Source of the DNA: Planctomycetota bacterium
Lineage (GTDB): Bacteria; Planctomycetota; UBA1135; UBA2386
Length of the DNA: 42,895 bases
NCBI GenBank assembly: GCA_016794035.1
Contig: JAEUHS010000077.1
Coordinates: forward strand, 1-42,895
Reading direction: 5' to 3'
Shown here: one piece after another, positions 8,502-17,291 of the stretch
Position numbering within the stretch: position 1 is the first letter of the stretch
Layout: each line of letters starts with the position of its first letter
Translations under genes and position numbers: made by a program
The notes under the pieces: model-generated
Databases searched by the model: none
The model's input: only the letters and a program-made list of their open reading frames with translations
What the model was told of the DNA's origin: nothing

Positions 8502-10445
8502 ATGCACCGCCTCGCCCCGACGTTCTGGCCGCTCGTGTTCGCCGTCGTGACCATGGGGGCGCCGACCCGCGCGCAGCAGGCGTTCGTGCCGGCGGACTGG
8601 CTGGACACGCATGCGCCCGCGGCGCAGTGCATCGCCTTCGTGCTCTACACGACGCACGCCGGCACGCTGAAACTCACCGCGCAGCTCTACCCGCTCGCGG
8701 ACGACGTGCCGCGCGACGTCACGCTGTCCGTGCGATCACGCGGCGACGCGGCGGCGGCGTGGCGGGAGGTCGCGCGCGCCGTGGTCGACGAGACACCCTA
8801 TGGCCATCCGCAGGCGGACGCGAAGCGCTGGCTCGCGCACTTCCGCGTGCGCGACTGGGACCAGGGCCACGACTTCGACTACCGCGTGACGGCGGCCGGC
8901 GGTGCGGCGACCTACGACGGCGTCGTGCGGCACGATCCGGTCGAGAAGGACGCGATCGCCGTCGCCTCGCTGAGCTGCAACGGCAACCAGGACCGCGGGC
9001 CGCGGGCCGACATCGTGCAGAACCTGAAGCACCAGGACCCGGACCTGTTGTTCTTCGCCGGCGACCAGTCGTACGACCACCAGCGGCACTACGAGGCGTG
9101 GCTGCTGTTCGGCCGGCAGTTCGGCGAACTGACCCGCGATCGGCCGACGGTGACGATCCCCGACGACCACGACATCGGCCAGGGCAACGTCTGGGGAGCC
9201 GGCGGCATCGCGGCGGACAACGCGGCCGGCGACAGCGGCGGCTACTTCTGGTCGCCCGAGTACGTGAACTCGGTGCAGGCGGCGCAGACGTGGCACCTGC
9301 CCGATCCGTACGACCCGACGCCGGTCGCGCGCGGCATCGGCGTCTACTACACGGCGCTGACGGTCGGCGAGGTCGGCTTCGCGATCGTCGAGGACCGCAA
9401 GTGGAAGACGGGTCCGCGCGGCCTGATCCCCGGCAAGCAGGGGCGCAGCGACCACTTCGCCGACCCGGCGTTCGACACCTCGCGGCTGGACATCCCCGAG
9501 GCGCAGCTGCTCGGCGAACGGCAGCTCGCGTTCCTGCGCGCGTGGTCCGCCGACTGGCGCGGCACCGAGCTCAAGGCCGTGTTGTCGCAGACCGTGTTCG
9601 CCAACGCCGCGCACCGCCACGGGCCCGGCGTGTGGGGCGACGCCAGCGCGTTGGACCTGCGCACGCAGCGCGGCGATCGACTCGTCGCCGACCTCGACTC
9701 GAACGGCTGGCCGCAGACCGGCCGCAACCGCGCGCTGATCGAGATCCGCAGGGGCTTCGCGACGATGCTGGCCGGCGACCAGCACCTGGCGACGCTGCTG
9801 CACCACGGCGTCAACGACTTCGGCGACGCGGGCATCTCGTTCGTGTCGCCGTCGATCTGCAACTACTACGTGCGCTGGTGGGATCCGCTCGAGCCGCCGC
9901 AGCGCGGGATCGACGGCGCGCTGCCGCTGCTCGGCGACTACCGCGACGGCTTCCACAACAAGATCACGATGCTGGCCTACGTGAATCCGGATCCGGACCG
10001 CGTGCTCGCGACCACGCCGGACGGCAACCAGTGGGGGCCGCGCGCGGATGGCCATGGCCTGGTGCGCTTCGACAAGCGCCAGCGCACGATCACCTATGCG
10101 GTGTGGCCGCGGCACGTCGATGCATCGGCGCCCGGTGCGCAGCCGTATGCCGGCTGGCCGGTGACGCGCACGCAGCTCGACCAGTACGGCCGCGCGCCGC
10201 GGGCCTTCCTGCCGCGGCTGCTGGTGCGCGGGCTCGACGATCCGGTCGTGCAGGTGATCGACGAGCAGGTCGGCGAGGTCGTCTACACGCTGCGCATCCG
10301 CGGTGCGACGTTCCAGCCGCACGTGTTCCGACCAGGCGTCTACTCGCTGCGCATCGCCGGGCAGCCCGGGCCGGAGCGCCTGCTCACGGGTCTGGTCGCG
10401 GCGGCGGGTGCGGCCGCGGCCGGGGAGCTGGTCGTCGAGTGGTAG
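8502..10445 (+). CDS. PhoD-like metallophosphatase, secreted
   Basis: A 647-residue protein with an N-terminal signal sequence (hydrophobic residues about 8-20, likely cut after TRAQ). The middle carries the calcineurin-like metal-binding motifs of PhoD-type enzymes: FFAGDQSYD (G187-D188), IPDDHDIGQGN (D221-D222-H223-D224) and LAGDQHLA (G425-D426-Q427-H428). PhoD enzymes hydrolyse phosphodiesters or phosphomonoesters outside the cytoplasm using metal ions. Residues 25-150 form a beta-rich N-terminal domain and the C-terminal 100 residues a further beta domain. The ATG follows a GGTACCC tract, and the gene probably shares a transcript with the DUF389 gene. No Pho box was recognised. Confidence 0.85.
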   Translation: MHRLAPTFWPLVFAVVTMGAPTRAQQAFVPADWLDTHAPAAQCIAFVLYTTHAGTLKLTAQLYPLADDVPRDVTLSVRSRGDAAAAWREVARAVVDETPYGHPQADAKRWLAHFRVRDWDQGHDFDYRVTAAGGAATYDGVVRHDPVEKDAIAVASLSCNGNQDRGPRADIVQNLKHQDPDLLFFAGDQSYDHQRHYEAWLLFGRQFGELTRDRPTVTIPDDHDIGQGNVWGAGGIAADNAAGDSGGYFWSPEYVNSVQAAQTWHLPDPYDPTPVARGIGVYYTALTVGEVGFAIVEDRKWKTGPRGLIPGKQGRSDHFADPAFDTSRLDIPEAQLLGERQLAFLRAWSADWRGTELKAVLSQTVFANAAHRHGPGVWGDASALDLRTQRGDRLVADLDSNGWPQTGRNRALIEIRRGFATMLAGDQHLATLLHHGVNDFGDAGISFVSPSICNYYVRWWDPLEPPQRGIDGALPLLGDYRDGFHNKITMLAYVNPDPDRVLATTPDGNQWGPRADGHGLVRFDKRQRTITYAVWPRHVDASAPGAQPYAGWPVTRTQLDQYGRAPRAFLPRLLVRGLDDPVVQVIDEQVGEVVYTLRIRGATFQPHVFRPGVYSLRIAGQPGPERLLTGLVAAAGAAAAGELVVEW

Positions 10446-10594
10446 GCAGCGGCGTCGCGTCGGCTCGCGAATGGCTGGGCCGCGCCGTGCGGCTCAGGTA
10501 AGGTGCGGGCCACGGGCTCGGGACGGAACGGCGTCCCGGACCGCGCTGCGGCCCGCGTGCGCGGGCGGCCTACCCGATCCACCCGATCTCCCGC

Positions 10595-11851
10595 ATGCAC
10601 TCGAACGTTGCCAGAGGCGCGCGCGGCGGCTTCGTCTGGGTGGCGGCGGCGGTGGCGATCGTGCTGGTCGTCGCGCTGCGCAACCCCGACCTGCTGACGT
10701 CGCCGCGGTTCTGGGGCGAGGAGGGCGAGCTGTTCTACCAGCCCGCCTGCACCGGCTCGCTGTGGCACGCGCTGACGGCGTGCCCCCAGGACTACTACAA
10801 CCTGGGCTGCCGGTTGGCGACGCTGCTGGCGCTGGCCGTGCCGATCGAACGCGCGCCGCTGGTCACGACCGTGTTCGCGCTGCTGGTGCAGGTGCTGCCG
10901 GGGCTGCTGATCCTGCGGCTCGCGCAGCAGGGCGCATTCCGACCCTGGACCGCCGCCGTCGCGATCGCGGCCGTGCTGCTCGGTTCGCCGATGCACGAGA
11001 CGTGGCTGACCAGCACCAGCAGCGCGTACTACTTCCTGCTGGCCGGCGCGGTGACGATCGTGTTCTACGAAGCGCTCGGGTTGCGCGCGACCGCGTGGTG
11101 CATCGCGCTGGCGACGGGGCTGTCGTCGACCTACGCGATCGGCCTGTTGCCGTTCGCGGCCTGGCTCGCCGTGCGGCAGCCGAGCCGCGGCCGCACGATC
11201 GCGACGCTGCTGCTGCTGCTCGGCCTGCTGGTGCAGACGGTGATCTACCTGACCAACGACAGCGGCGTCGCCCGCACGTCCGATCTGCCGCCCGCGATCG
11301 CCGTGGCCGCGTTCTTCGCCAAGGTCTACGTGCTGCCGGTCGGCGGCCTCGGCGTCGCCGACCGCGTCGGCGTCGAGCTGTCGTGGGCGATCTACGAGGA
11401 ACGGTTCTGGCGCTGGACGCCGCTGCTGCTGCTGCCGGTGGTGGCGATGTGGGCGGCCGTCCTCGCCAGCGGCAGCCGGACCGCGCGGCAGCTGTTCGTC
11501 TGCGGCCACCTGCTCGCGGTCACGGCCCTGTTCGGCAGCCTCGGCCAGAAGCACGAACTGATCGGCGGGCTCGCCGGCGGCCGTTACTTCGTGCCGATCA
11601 GCGCGCTGCACATGCTCGGCACGCTCGAGGCGCTGCGCCCGCGGTCGCGGTGGTGGGTCCGGCTGCTGCCGGCGGTGTTCCTCGGCGCCACGCTGCTGCA
11701 GGGCGTCCGGCAGTACTTCGATCTGCCGCCGGGCTTCTTCCAGGGGCCCGACTGGCGGGCGGAGGTCGCCGCGTGGCGGCGCGACCCATCGCATGCGATG
11801 GCGACCTGGCCGGCGAACGCGCACTGGCGCGTGCGACTGCCGCCGCCGTGA
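10595..11851 (+). CDS. Polytopic membrane protein, GT-C glycosyltransferase-like
   Basis: A 418-residue protein with about ten hydrophobic segments. After the first membrane helix (residues 13-29) comes the loop SPRFWGEEGELFYQ, whose acidic cluster (E42, E43, E45) lies where GT-C polyprenyl-phosphate-sugar transferases carry their catalytic acid. Such enzymes move a sugar from a lipid carrier on the outer face of the membrane. Overall similarity to a named family is not evident, so function is inferred only from layout. The 149-base upstream gap contains TAAGGT (10499-10504), a possible -10. The gene is convergent with the YoaK-STAS gene, with 15 bases between the stops. Confidence 0.7.
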   Translation: MHSNVARGARGGFVWVAAAVAIVLVVALRNPDLLTSPRFWGEEGELFYQPACTGSLWHALTACPQDYYNLGCRLATLLALAVPIERAPLVTTVFALLVQVLPGLLILRLAQQGAFRPWTAAVAIAAVLLGSPMHETWLTSTSSAYYFLLAGAVTIVFYEALGLRATAWCIALATGLSSTYAIGLLPFAAWLAVRQPSRGRTIATLLLLLGLLVQTVIYLTNDSGVARTSDLPPAIAVAAFFAKVYVLPVGGLGVADRVGVELSWAIYEERFWRWTPLLLLPVVAMWAAVLASGSRTARQLFVCGHLLAVTALFGSLGQKHELIGGLAGGRYFVPISALHMLGTLEALRPRSRWWVRLLPAVFLGATLLQGVRQYFDLPPGFFQGPDWRAEVAAWRRDPSHAMATWPANAHWRVRLPPP

Positions 11852-11866
11852 CGCCGATCCGGGCGC

Positions 11867-12967
11867 TCAGCGCGCCGCGATCTGCTCCGCGCGCAGCGCC
11901 GCCGAGTGCAGGTCGCCGCACAGGTCGTCGGCGTCGAAGTCCAGCAACACGCCGGCGTGGTGCAGGACCGCGAGCTGCGGCTTGCCGACGCCGGCCAGCA
12001 CCAGCACCCGCCCCTCCTCGCGCAGGTGCAGCATCAGCGCGCGCAGCTCGTGCGCCGACCGTTCGCCCATGTCGTGCACGTCCGCGAGGTCGAGCACGAC
12101 GACGCGCACGTGCTCGTCGATGCTGGCCGCCCACGAGGTCAGATCCGGCATGCGGAAGCGCTTGCTACCCGCCGGCCGCTCGGCGTGGAACACGGCGATG
12201 ATCGGCGCGCCGCCGTGCACGCCGCTGCGCAGTTCGACGGCGGCGATCGGCACCAGGATGTCCTGCAGCGTCAGCAGTGCCAGGAACGCGACCGCGGGCG
12301 CCATCGACCACGCCTCGAAGAAGTCGAACGCGACCGTGCCGAGGCCGGCGCCGAGCGCGAAGCTGCCCGGGATGCTGAGCAGCAGCAGGACCCGCCAGCG
12401 GGCCTGGGTCGCGCGCACGGGATCGAGCCGGCGCGGCCAGCCGAAACTGCGGAACAGCAGGCGCGCCAGTTCGAGGCCGAGGTCGGTGACGACGCCGGTG
12501 ACGTGCGTGGTGCGCACGACGCCGCCGCTGATGCGGGTGATCGTCGCGTTCTGCAGGCCCATCGCGAACGACGGCAGGAACGTCAGCCACACGCGTGCGT
12601 CGGCGCCGTCGATGCGGCCGAGCGCCTGCCAGTCGATCAGCACGGCGAAGCCGGCGAGCAGCAGCGCCTCGACCGCCATCGGCAGCACGTAGATCGACTG
12701 GAAGCGTCGCATGCGGCCGAACTCGGTCAGCGCGCCGGCGGTGAACGCGCCGGCGAGGAACATCAGCGCGAGGCAGGCGAGGTAGCCGGCGCGGCTCCAG
12801 TGCACTTCCGCCACCTCGACGCCGAACTGCGACACCGTGCCCGACAGGTGCGACGTGACCTGCCCGCAGGTCAGCACCGTCAGCGCGTTGGTGTAGCCCG
12901 CGACCCACGACAGCGAGATCGCCAGGCGCGCCTGCTGTTGGAACGAGTGGGCTTGGCCGCGGAACAT
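11867..12967 (-). CDS. YoaK/DUF1275 membrane protein fused to a STAS domain
   Basis: A 366-residue protein. Residues about 10-245 are a DUF1275 (YoaK) membrane domain with six or more helices; AGYTNALTVLTCGQVTSHLSGT and FAMGLQNATITRISG..VRTTHVTG are its signatures. Residues about 255-360 resemble a STAS domain (VRVVVLDLADVHDMGERSAH.., then VLVLAGVGKPQLAVLHHAG). STAS domains occur at the C-terminus of SulP anion transporters and in anti-sigma antagonists. Here the usual D-S/T-G phosphosite reads as GERS, so phosphorylation is unlikely. DUF1275 function is unknown; the SulP-like layout suggests a transporter. It starts at ATG 12967, with a TAGTCT -10 element 12 bases upstream, and is divergent from 13051. 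Confidence 0.82.
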   Translation of the reverse strand: MFRGQAHSFQQQARLAISLSWVAGYTNALTVLTCGQVTSHLSGTVSQFGVEVAEVHWSRAGYLACLALMFLAGAFTAGALTEFGRMRRFQSIYVLPMAVEALLLAGFAVLIDWQALGRIDGADARVWLTFLPSFAMGLQNATITRISGGVVRTTHVTGVVTDLGLELARLLFRSFGWPRRLDPVRATQARWRVLLLLSIPGSFALGAGLGTVAFDFFEAWSMAPAVAFLALLTLQDILVPIAAVELRSGVHGGAPIIAVFHAERPAGSKRFRMPDLTSWAASIDEHVRVVVLDLADVHDMGERSAHELRALMLHLREEGRVLVLAGVGKPQLAVLHHAGVLLDFDADDLCGDLHSAALRAEQIAAR

Positions 12968-12979
12968 CGTGGGCTGGCA

Positions 12980-12985
12980 AGACTA
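12980..12985 (-). promoter_or_regulatory. -10 element TAGTCT before YoaK-STAS gene
   Basis: On the minus strand TAGTCT lies 12 bases before ATG 12967. No convincing -35 is seen. It is one of two closely spaced divergent -10-like elements in this intergenic region. Confidence 0.35.
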
Positions 12986-13032
12986 GCGTGCGGGCGGGTG
13001 ATTCCTGTTCGGCATCCGACCCGCCGGGGCCG

Positions 13033-13038
13033 TAGCCT
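13033..13038 (+). promoter_or_regulatory. -10 element TAGCCT before 13051 gene
   Basis: TAGCCT lies 12 bases before ATG 13051, identical to the hexamers before 7460 and 1501. A poor -35 candidate (TTCGGC, 13009-13014) is 18 bases upstream. Confidence 0.35.
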
Positions 13039-13050
13039 CTGCCGCCGGCC

Positions 13051-14790
13051 ATGCCTGCTCCCCCGTGCGTCGATCCACCCGCCGCCGCGCCGGCGCCGTC
13101 GCGGCGCGGCTCGCCGTGGTGGCTGCTGGGCGGACTCGCCGGACCGCTGGTCCTGTTCGCCGTCGACGCCGGTCTGGGCGCGGCCGAACGGCTGACGCTG
13201 CTGGCGCGGCTGCTCTACTGGGCGCCGGCGGTCGCGCTCGGCGTCGCGGCGGGGGCCGGCATCGGCTGGTGGCGGCAGGCGAACGCGCCGGGCCGCGCGC
13301 TGCTGCGGTCGTGGCCCGGCGCGCTCGCTGCCGTCGTGCTGGTCGCGGTGGTCTTCACCGTGGCGCCGCCGACGCTGCGCGTGCAGTTCGACGAGACCAG
13401 CCTCGCGTCGGTGGCGCAGAACATGCACGCACAACGCGCCGCGCTGATGACGACCGGCGCGGTGCCGTTCGACGGCGAGCTGGTGCGGCTCGAGAACACG
13501 GTCGACAAGCGGCCGCCGCTGTTCGCGTTCCTGGTCGGCCTCGTGCACGACGTCCGCGGCGACCGGGTCGGCAACGCGTTCGTCGTCAACGCCGCCCTGC
13601 TCGGCCTCGGGCTCGTGCTGGTGTTCGCGGCCGTGCGGGCGCGGCTCGGTCTGGTCGCTGGGTTCGCGGCGCAACTGCTGCTGGTGTCGGTGCCGCTGAC
13701 CGGGCTGGTCGCCAGCTCGGGCGGCTTCGAACTGCTGGCGACGGTGCTGTTCGCGGCCGTGCTGCTCGCCGCGCTGGCGTTCGTGCGGCAACCCGATGGC
13801 ACGCGCGCGTTCGTGCTGCTGGCGCTCGGTGGGTTGTTCGCGCAGGCCCGTTACGAGTCGCTGCCGGCGTTCGCGCTCGTGGTGCTGCTGGTGCTGGTCG
13901 CCGTGCGCCGCCGCTTCGTACCGGGCCGCGGTACGATCGCCGTCGCGGTCCTGCAGGGCTGGCTGCTGGCGCCGATCCTCGGGCTGGCGGTGTACGCCAG
14001 GCGGCCGGACTTCTACCCCGAGGCGGCCGGCGCGCCGCTGCTGGCCGTCCGGCACCTGGCGGCGCACGCGCCGGCGTTCGGGTCGCATTGGTTCGATCCG
14101 GCGCTGGCCAACCCGCTGCCGGGTCAGGTCGCGATCGTGGCCGCGCTCGCGTGGCTGCTGCGGCTCGCGCGGCGGCGGGCGACGTTCGCCGACGCGCTGG
14201 TGGTGGCGCCGGTCGCCGCGGTGACGCTGGTGGCGCTGCTGTGGTTCTACGGCGACGTGCGCGAGCCGACGGCGTTGCGGCTGTTCCTGCCGGCCGCGTG
14301 GCTGTCGGCGCTCGGGCCGGTCGTGTTGCTGACGCCGGAGTCGGGGCGCGCGCCGCGCTGGCTCCTGCTCGTCGCCGCGCTGGTGCTGGCCGGCCTGCGG
14401 CTCGGCGAGCTGGCGCGCGGCACGACGTTCCCGCGGCTGCCGAACGCCGAACTCGCGGCCGCGATCGAGCGCACGGTCGCGGCCGTGCCCGGCACCGACG
14501 ACGACCGGCGGCACACGCTGTGGGTCGCCGTGACCGCGCAGCACCTGATCCTGCGCGGTCACGCGGCGCTGCCGCCGCGGTCGTTCCTCGCCCGCCTGCA
14601 GGAGGTCGGCGACTACGCGCAGCGCGGCCACATCCGCATCGTCTACGTGCTGACGACGCCGTTGGACGCGGCGTTCGCCGGTGGCTTCGGCGACCCGCAG
14701 CAGGTGCTGGGGATCTGTCGCAGCGACGTCGTGCAGCGCAGCGACGGCGAGCAGCCGATCACCGTGCACCGTCTGCAGCTGCGTCGGTGA
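13051..14790 (+). CDS. ArnT/PMT-like GT-C membrane glycosyltransferase
   Basis: A 579-residue polytopic protein with about eleven membrane helices and a soluble C-terminal region (about residues 470-579). The first large loop carries RVQFDETSLASVAQNMH (D114-E115), followed by VDKRPPLFAFLVGL (residues 151-164). An Asp-Glu pair and a K-x-P-P motif in this order are typical of the GT39/GT83 dolichyl- or polyprenyl-phosphate sugar transferases, which glycosylate proteins or lipids on the outer face of the inner membrane. Donor and acceptor are unknown. The 3' end overlaps the convergent SRPBCC gene by 32 bases. Confidence 0.75.
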   Translation: MPAPPCVDPPAAAPAPSRRGSPWWLLGGLAGPLVLFAVDAGLGAAERLTLLARLLYWAPAVALGVAAGAGIGWWRQANAPGRALLRSWPGALAAVVLVAVVFTVAPPTLRVQFDETSLASVAQNMHAQRAALMTTGAVPFDGELVRLENTVDKRPPLFAFLVGLVHDVRGDRVGNAFVVNAALLGLGLVLVFAAVRARLGLVAGFAAQLLLVSVPLTGLVASSGGFELLATVLFAAVLLAALAFVRQPDGTRAFVLLALGGLFAQARYESLPAFALVVLLVLVAVRRRFVPGRGTIAVAVLQGWLLAPILGLAVYARRPDFYPEAAGAPLLAVRHLAAHAPAFGSHWFDPALANPLPGQVAIVAALAWLLRLARRRATFADALVVAPVAAVTLVALLWFYGDVREPTALRLFLPAAWLSALGPVVLLTPESGRAPRWLLLVAALVLAGLRLGELARGTTFPRLPNAELAAAIERTVAAVPGTDDDRRHTLWVAVTAQHLILRGHAALPPRSFLARLQEVGDYAQRGHIRIVYVLTTPLDAAFAGGFGDPQQVLGICRSDVVQRSDGEQPITVHRLQLRR

Positions 14791-15295
14791 CGGTCGCCGC
14801 GTCGTCGTCGACGCTCCAGTGCAGTTCGGCGCGGGCCGCGTCGGCGCCGAAGCGCATCGCCATCGCCTGCGCCCGGAAGCGGAAGATGCGTTCGACGTCG
14901 CGCTGCACGAACATCGCCATCAGCACGCCCGCCAGCGGACCGCCCTTCGGCCGCATGCGCACCTCGTCGCCGAGCACCGTGCCGCCGTCCAGCGCGGTGA
15001 ACGTGTGCGTGTGGTGCCACAGCGCGTAGGGGCCGCGCAGCTGCTCGTCGGCGAACGCGTACGGCGGCTCCCAGCGCGCGATGCGCGTCTGCCAGCGCAC
15101 CGGCAGGCCGCGGATGCCGATGCGGTAGTCGATGAGCGTGCCCTCGCCCATCGTGATCGGCAGCGGCGTCAGGATGCGGAACGACAGCCAGCCCGGCGTC
15201 AGCCGCTCGAGGTTCTGCGCCGCGGCGAAGAACGGGAACACCGCCGTCGGCGGCTGGGGAACCCACAGGGAGGTACGCAGACGCCACGTCTTCAC
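14759..15295 (-). CDS. SRPBCC family ligand-binding protein
   Basis: A 178-residue protein beginning with the typical SRPBCC pattern: an N-terminal strand, then VPQPPTAVFPFFAAAQNLERLTP, in which the residues after P-x-x-x-V-F form the first helix. The strands LIDYRIGIRGLPVRWQTRIARWEPPYAFADEQ and a late amphipathic helix (VQRDVERIFRFRAQAMAMRF) complete a helix-grip fold. Members bind hydrophobic ligands or act as cyclases; no catalytic residue is evident. The C-terminal 20 residues are Ala/Asp-rich and overlap the gene at 13051. It is 54 bases downstream of the barrel gene's start-distal end, on the other side of 15350, and may be read from the same transcript. Confidence 0.8.
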   Translation of the reverse strand: MKTWRLRTSLWVPQPPTAVFPFFAAAQNLERLTPGWLSFRILTPLPITMGEGTLIDYRIGIRGLPVRWQTRIARWEPPYAFADEQLRGPYALWHHTHTFTALDGGTVLGDEVRMRPKGGPLAGVLMAMFVQRDVERIFRFRAQAMAMRFGADAARAELHWSVDDDAATVTDAAADGAR

Positions 15296-15349
15296 GCGCG
15301 GGCGTTCGCGGCGCGGCGGCCGCCGGATGCAGCGCCGCGCGGGGCTGCC

Positions 15350-16264
15350 TCACCAGCGGGTGATGAAGTCGATCGTGACCCGGCGGCTCATGATGTCGTC
15401 GCTCGGATCGGTCAGCGCGAACTCGTAGCAGGCGCCGACCTCGAACTGCTGCAGGATCTCCAGCCGCGCGCCGATGCCGGCCCAGCAGACGAAGTGTTTG
15501 GCCGGCTGCGAGCCGAGGTTGGTGTAGTCGAGGCCGCCGACGTTCAGCGCCGAGTTGCCGTCGTCGAGGTAGTGCACGCCGTGCACCTCCAGCAGCGGCG
15601 CGAACACCGCCTGCTTGCCCGGATTGACGTCGTAGTCGAGGTGCACGTCCCAGTGACCGACCGTGTTGCCCTCGCCGCCGCCGAGCGGTACGCGCAGCGT
15701 CAGGTTGCTGACCAGGTGCAGGTCGCCGTAGCCCTTGGCGAGGCTGACGAACGGGCTCAGCTCGTCGGCGCCGCCCTGCAGGACGCCGCGATGGCCGTTC
15801 TCGGCCTGGTAGCGGATGCCCGGCGTCACCACGTACTGCTTCTCCTGGTCGGCGTGCAGCACGTACTTGAAGCCCGCTGCGAGGTCGTTCCAGCCCTCGT
15901 CCTGGAGGATGCCGGACTCCAGTTCGGAGTAGCCGTCCTTGGTGGCGATGAAGGCCAGACGATCGGTGATCGCCAGCCGCGCCTGCAGCGCGTAGACGGT
16001 GACGTTGCCACCCTGCAGGGTGCTCTGGTCGGAGAACCGGTGCCGCAGGTACAGGAACCTGAGCCCGGTGTCGTTGAACGGCGACTCGAAGTAGAGCGGC
16101 TGCCCGAGCGGCTCGTGGAACGTCTCGAAGCCGCGCAGTCCGGTCAGGAAGCCGTTGTCGGCGGTGGTCGCGCCGTCCTGCGCCAGGGCGGTGCCGAGCA
16201 GCAGCGAACCGGTCAGAAGCACGCGCGAGAGCGACGTGCGGGAGGGGAACGGTAGGGTGGCCAT
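15350..16264 (-). CDS. Outer-membrane beta-barrel protein
   Basis: A 304-residue protein with a signal peptide (residues 1-29, hydrophobic VLLTGSLLLGTALA). The mature part is a run of alternating polar/hydrophobic strands (YALQARLAITDRLAFIATKDG, LHLVSNLTLRVPLGG, HWDVHLDYDVNPG, IGARLEILQQFEVGACYEFAL) with Gly/Asp-rich turns. It ends in VTIDFITRW; a terminal aromatic residue is the usual signal for barrel insertion in an outer membrane. It resembles planctomycete proteins annotated as transporters or phenol-degradation MetA-like barrels, but the substrate is unknown. The start at 16264 precedes the signal peptide. It is divergent from the lipoprotein at 16425. Confidence 0.75.
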   Translation of the reverse strand: MATLPFPSRTSLSRVLLTGSLLLGTALAQDGATTADNGFLTGLRGFETFHEPLGQPLYFESPFNDTGLRFLYLRHRFSDQSTLQGGNVTVYALQARLAITDRLAFIATKDGYSELESGILQDEGWNDLAAGFKYVLHADQEKQYVVTPGIRYQAENGHRGVLQGGADELSPFVSLAKGYGDLHLVSNLTLRVPLGGGEGNTVGHWDVHLDYDVNPGKQAVFAPLLEVHGVHYLDDGNSALNVGGLDYTNLGSQPAKHFVCWAGIGARLEILQQFEVGACYEFALTDPSDDIMSRRVTIDFITRW

Positions 16265-16424
16265 GCCGACGGAAAGACCGGGCGCGAACAGACTTTCGCG
16301 GCACGGGTTGCCTGCGGACAACTTCCGGCGCGACTGCGGCGGCGGTCGCCGCCGCCTACGCCCTTCGGGGGAGTCCGGCAACGGGGACCTTGTGGCCGAC
16401 GCAGTGGCGGGCGACAACCGGGGC

Positions 16425-17042
16425 ATGCGCTGGGTGTTGCTCGCTGCGGTGGTCTCGTTCGCCGGCTGTTCGACGCAGCGGTACTTCACGCCGCGGGAGA
16501 ACGTCAACGGCACCGGGCCCGGCGGCCATCCGGCGGCGGTCTACGCGCTCGGCGGCACGCCGCCGAGCGGCGAGGTGCGCGTCTGGTCGGGCGGGGCCGA
16601 GGTGGTCGCCGGCGACGCCGGCGACGCCGTCGAACTGCACGTCGCGTTCGAACTGGAGAACACGGGCAGCGAAGCGATCACGGTCGACGCGGGCGCCGTG
16701 CAGTGCACCGACCTGTGGCTCGACGGCCAGCGGCTGCCGGCCCTGGCGCCGGTCCGGCTGGAAGGGCAGCCCGAGGCGGCGCCGGGCAGCAGCGCCGTGC
16801 TCCAGGCCTGGTTCCGGCCGGCGGCCGGGCGGCCGCGCGACATCGACGGCTTCTCGCTGCGGTTCTCGGTGCGCGCCGGCGACCGCGTGCTGCTGACCCA
16901 GGTGGTGCCGTTCGTGCCCTACTTCGCGCGCGATCGCTGGGACGACGACCGCTCCTTCTGGTACGGCGGCTATTGGGGCCGGCCCTATTACTGGGGCCCG
17001 GGCTTCGGCTACGGCTTCTACGGTCACTACTGGTGCCGCTAG
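16425..17042 (+). CDS. Lipoprotein with beta-sandwich domain and aromatic/Gly tail
   Basis: A 205-residue protein. The leader MRWVLLAAVVSFAGC contains a lipobox with Cys15 as the lipidated residue. Residues about 45-160 are beta-rich, with AVELHVAFELENTGSEAITV, an Ig-like pattern found in proteins that modulate exported complexes. The last 35 residues are packed with Tyr, Trp, Phe and Gly (for example YGGYWGRPYYWG), ending in HYWCR. The tail could mediate cohesion with the cell wall or with other proteins. I do not recognise a named family. ATG 16425 is the only start that gives a lipobox. Confidence 0.75.
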   Translation: MRWVLLAAVVSFAGCSTQRYFTPRENVNGTGPGGHPAAVYALGGTPPSGEVRVWSGGAEVVAGDAGDAVELHVAFELENTGSEAITVDAGAVQCTDLWLDGQRLPALAPVRLEGQPEAAPGSSAVLQAWFRPAAGRPRDIDGFSLRFSVRAGDRVLLTQVVPFVPYFARDRWDDDRSFWYGGYWGRPYYWGPGFGYGFYGHYWCR

Positions 17043-17170
17043 GCGCGGCCGGCCGGCCGACCGGCGCCGGCGCGGAGTTTTCGGCCGTCGGCCGCGTCTG
17101 CCGCGCCTTCCGTCCGCGCGCCGTCGGGCGTGCCGCCGCGCCGTGATCCGCACTGCGATCCCGTGCTCGG

Positions 17171-17199
17171 TTGCACCTCCCCGGCGCAACGGCTAAGGG
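17171..17199 (+). promoter_or_regulatory. Sigma-70-type promoter of the ABC/Gld operon
   Basis: TTGCAC (17171-17176), a 17-base spacer and TAAGGG (17194-17199). This is the best-formed housekeeping promoter upstream of the operon at 17292. The predicted 5' leader is about 85 bases and GC-rich; no riboswitch was recognised in it. Confidence 0.55.
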
Positions 17200-17291
17200 T
17201 TTCGCCCCCCGCGCGGCACGCGTGTCGCCGGTGACCGGGCAGCCCCGCGCCGATCCCGACCGAGTTCCCTTCGGCCCCTCGACAGACTCCC

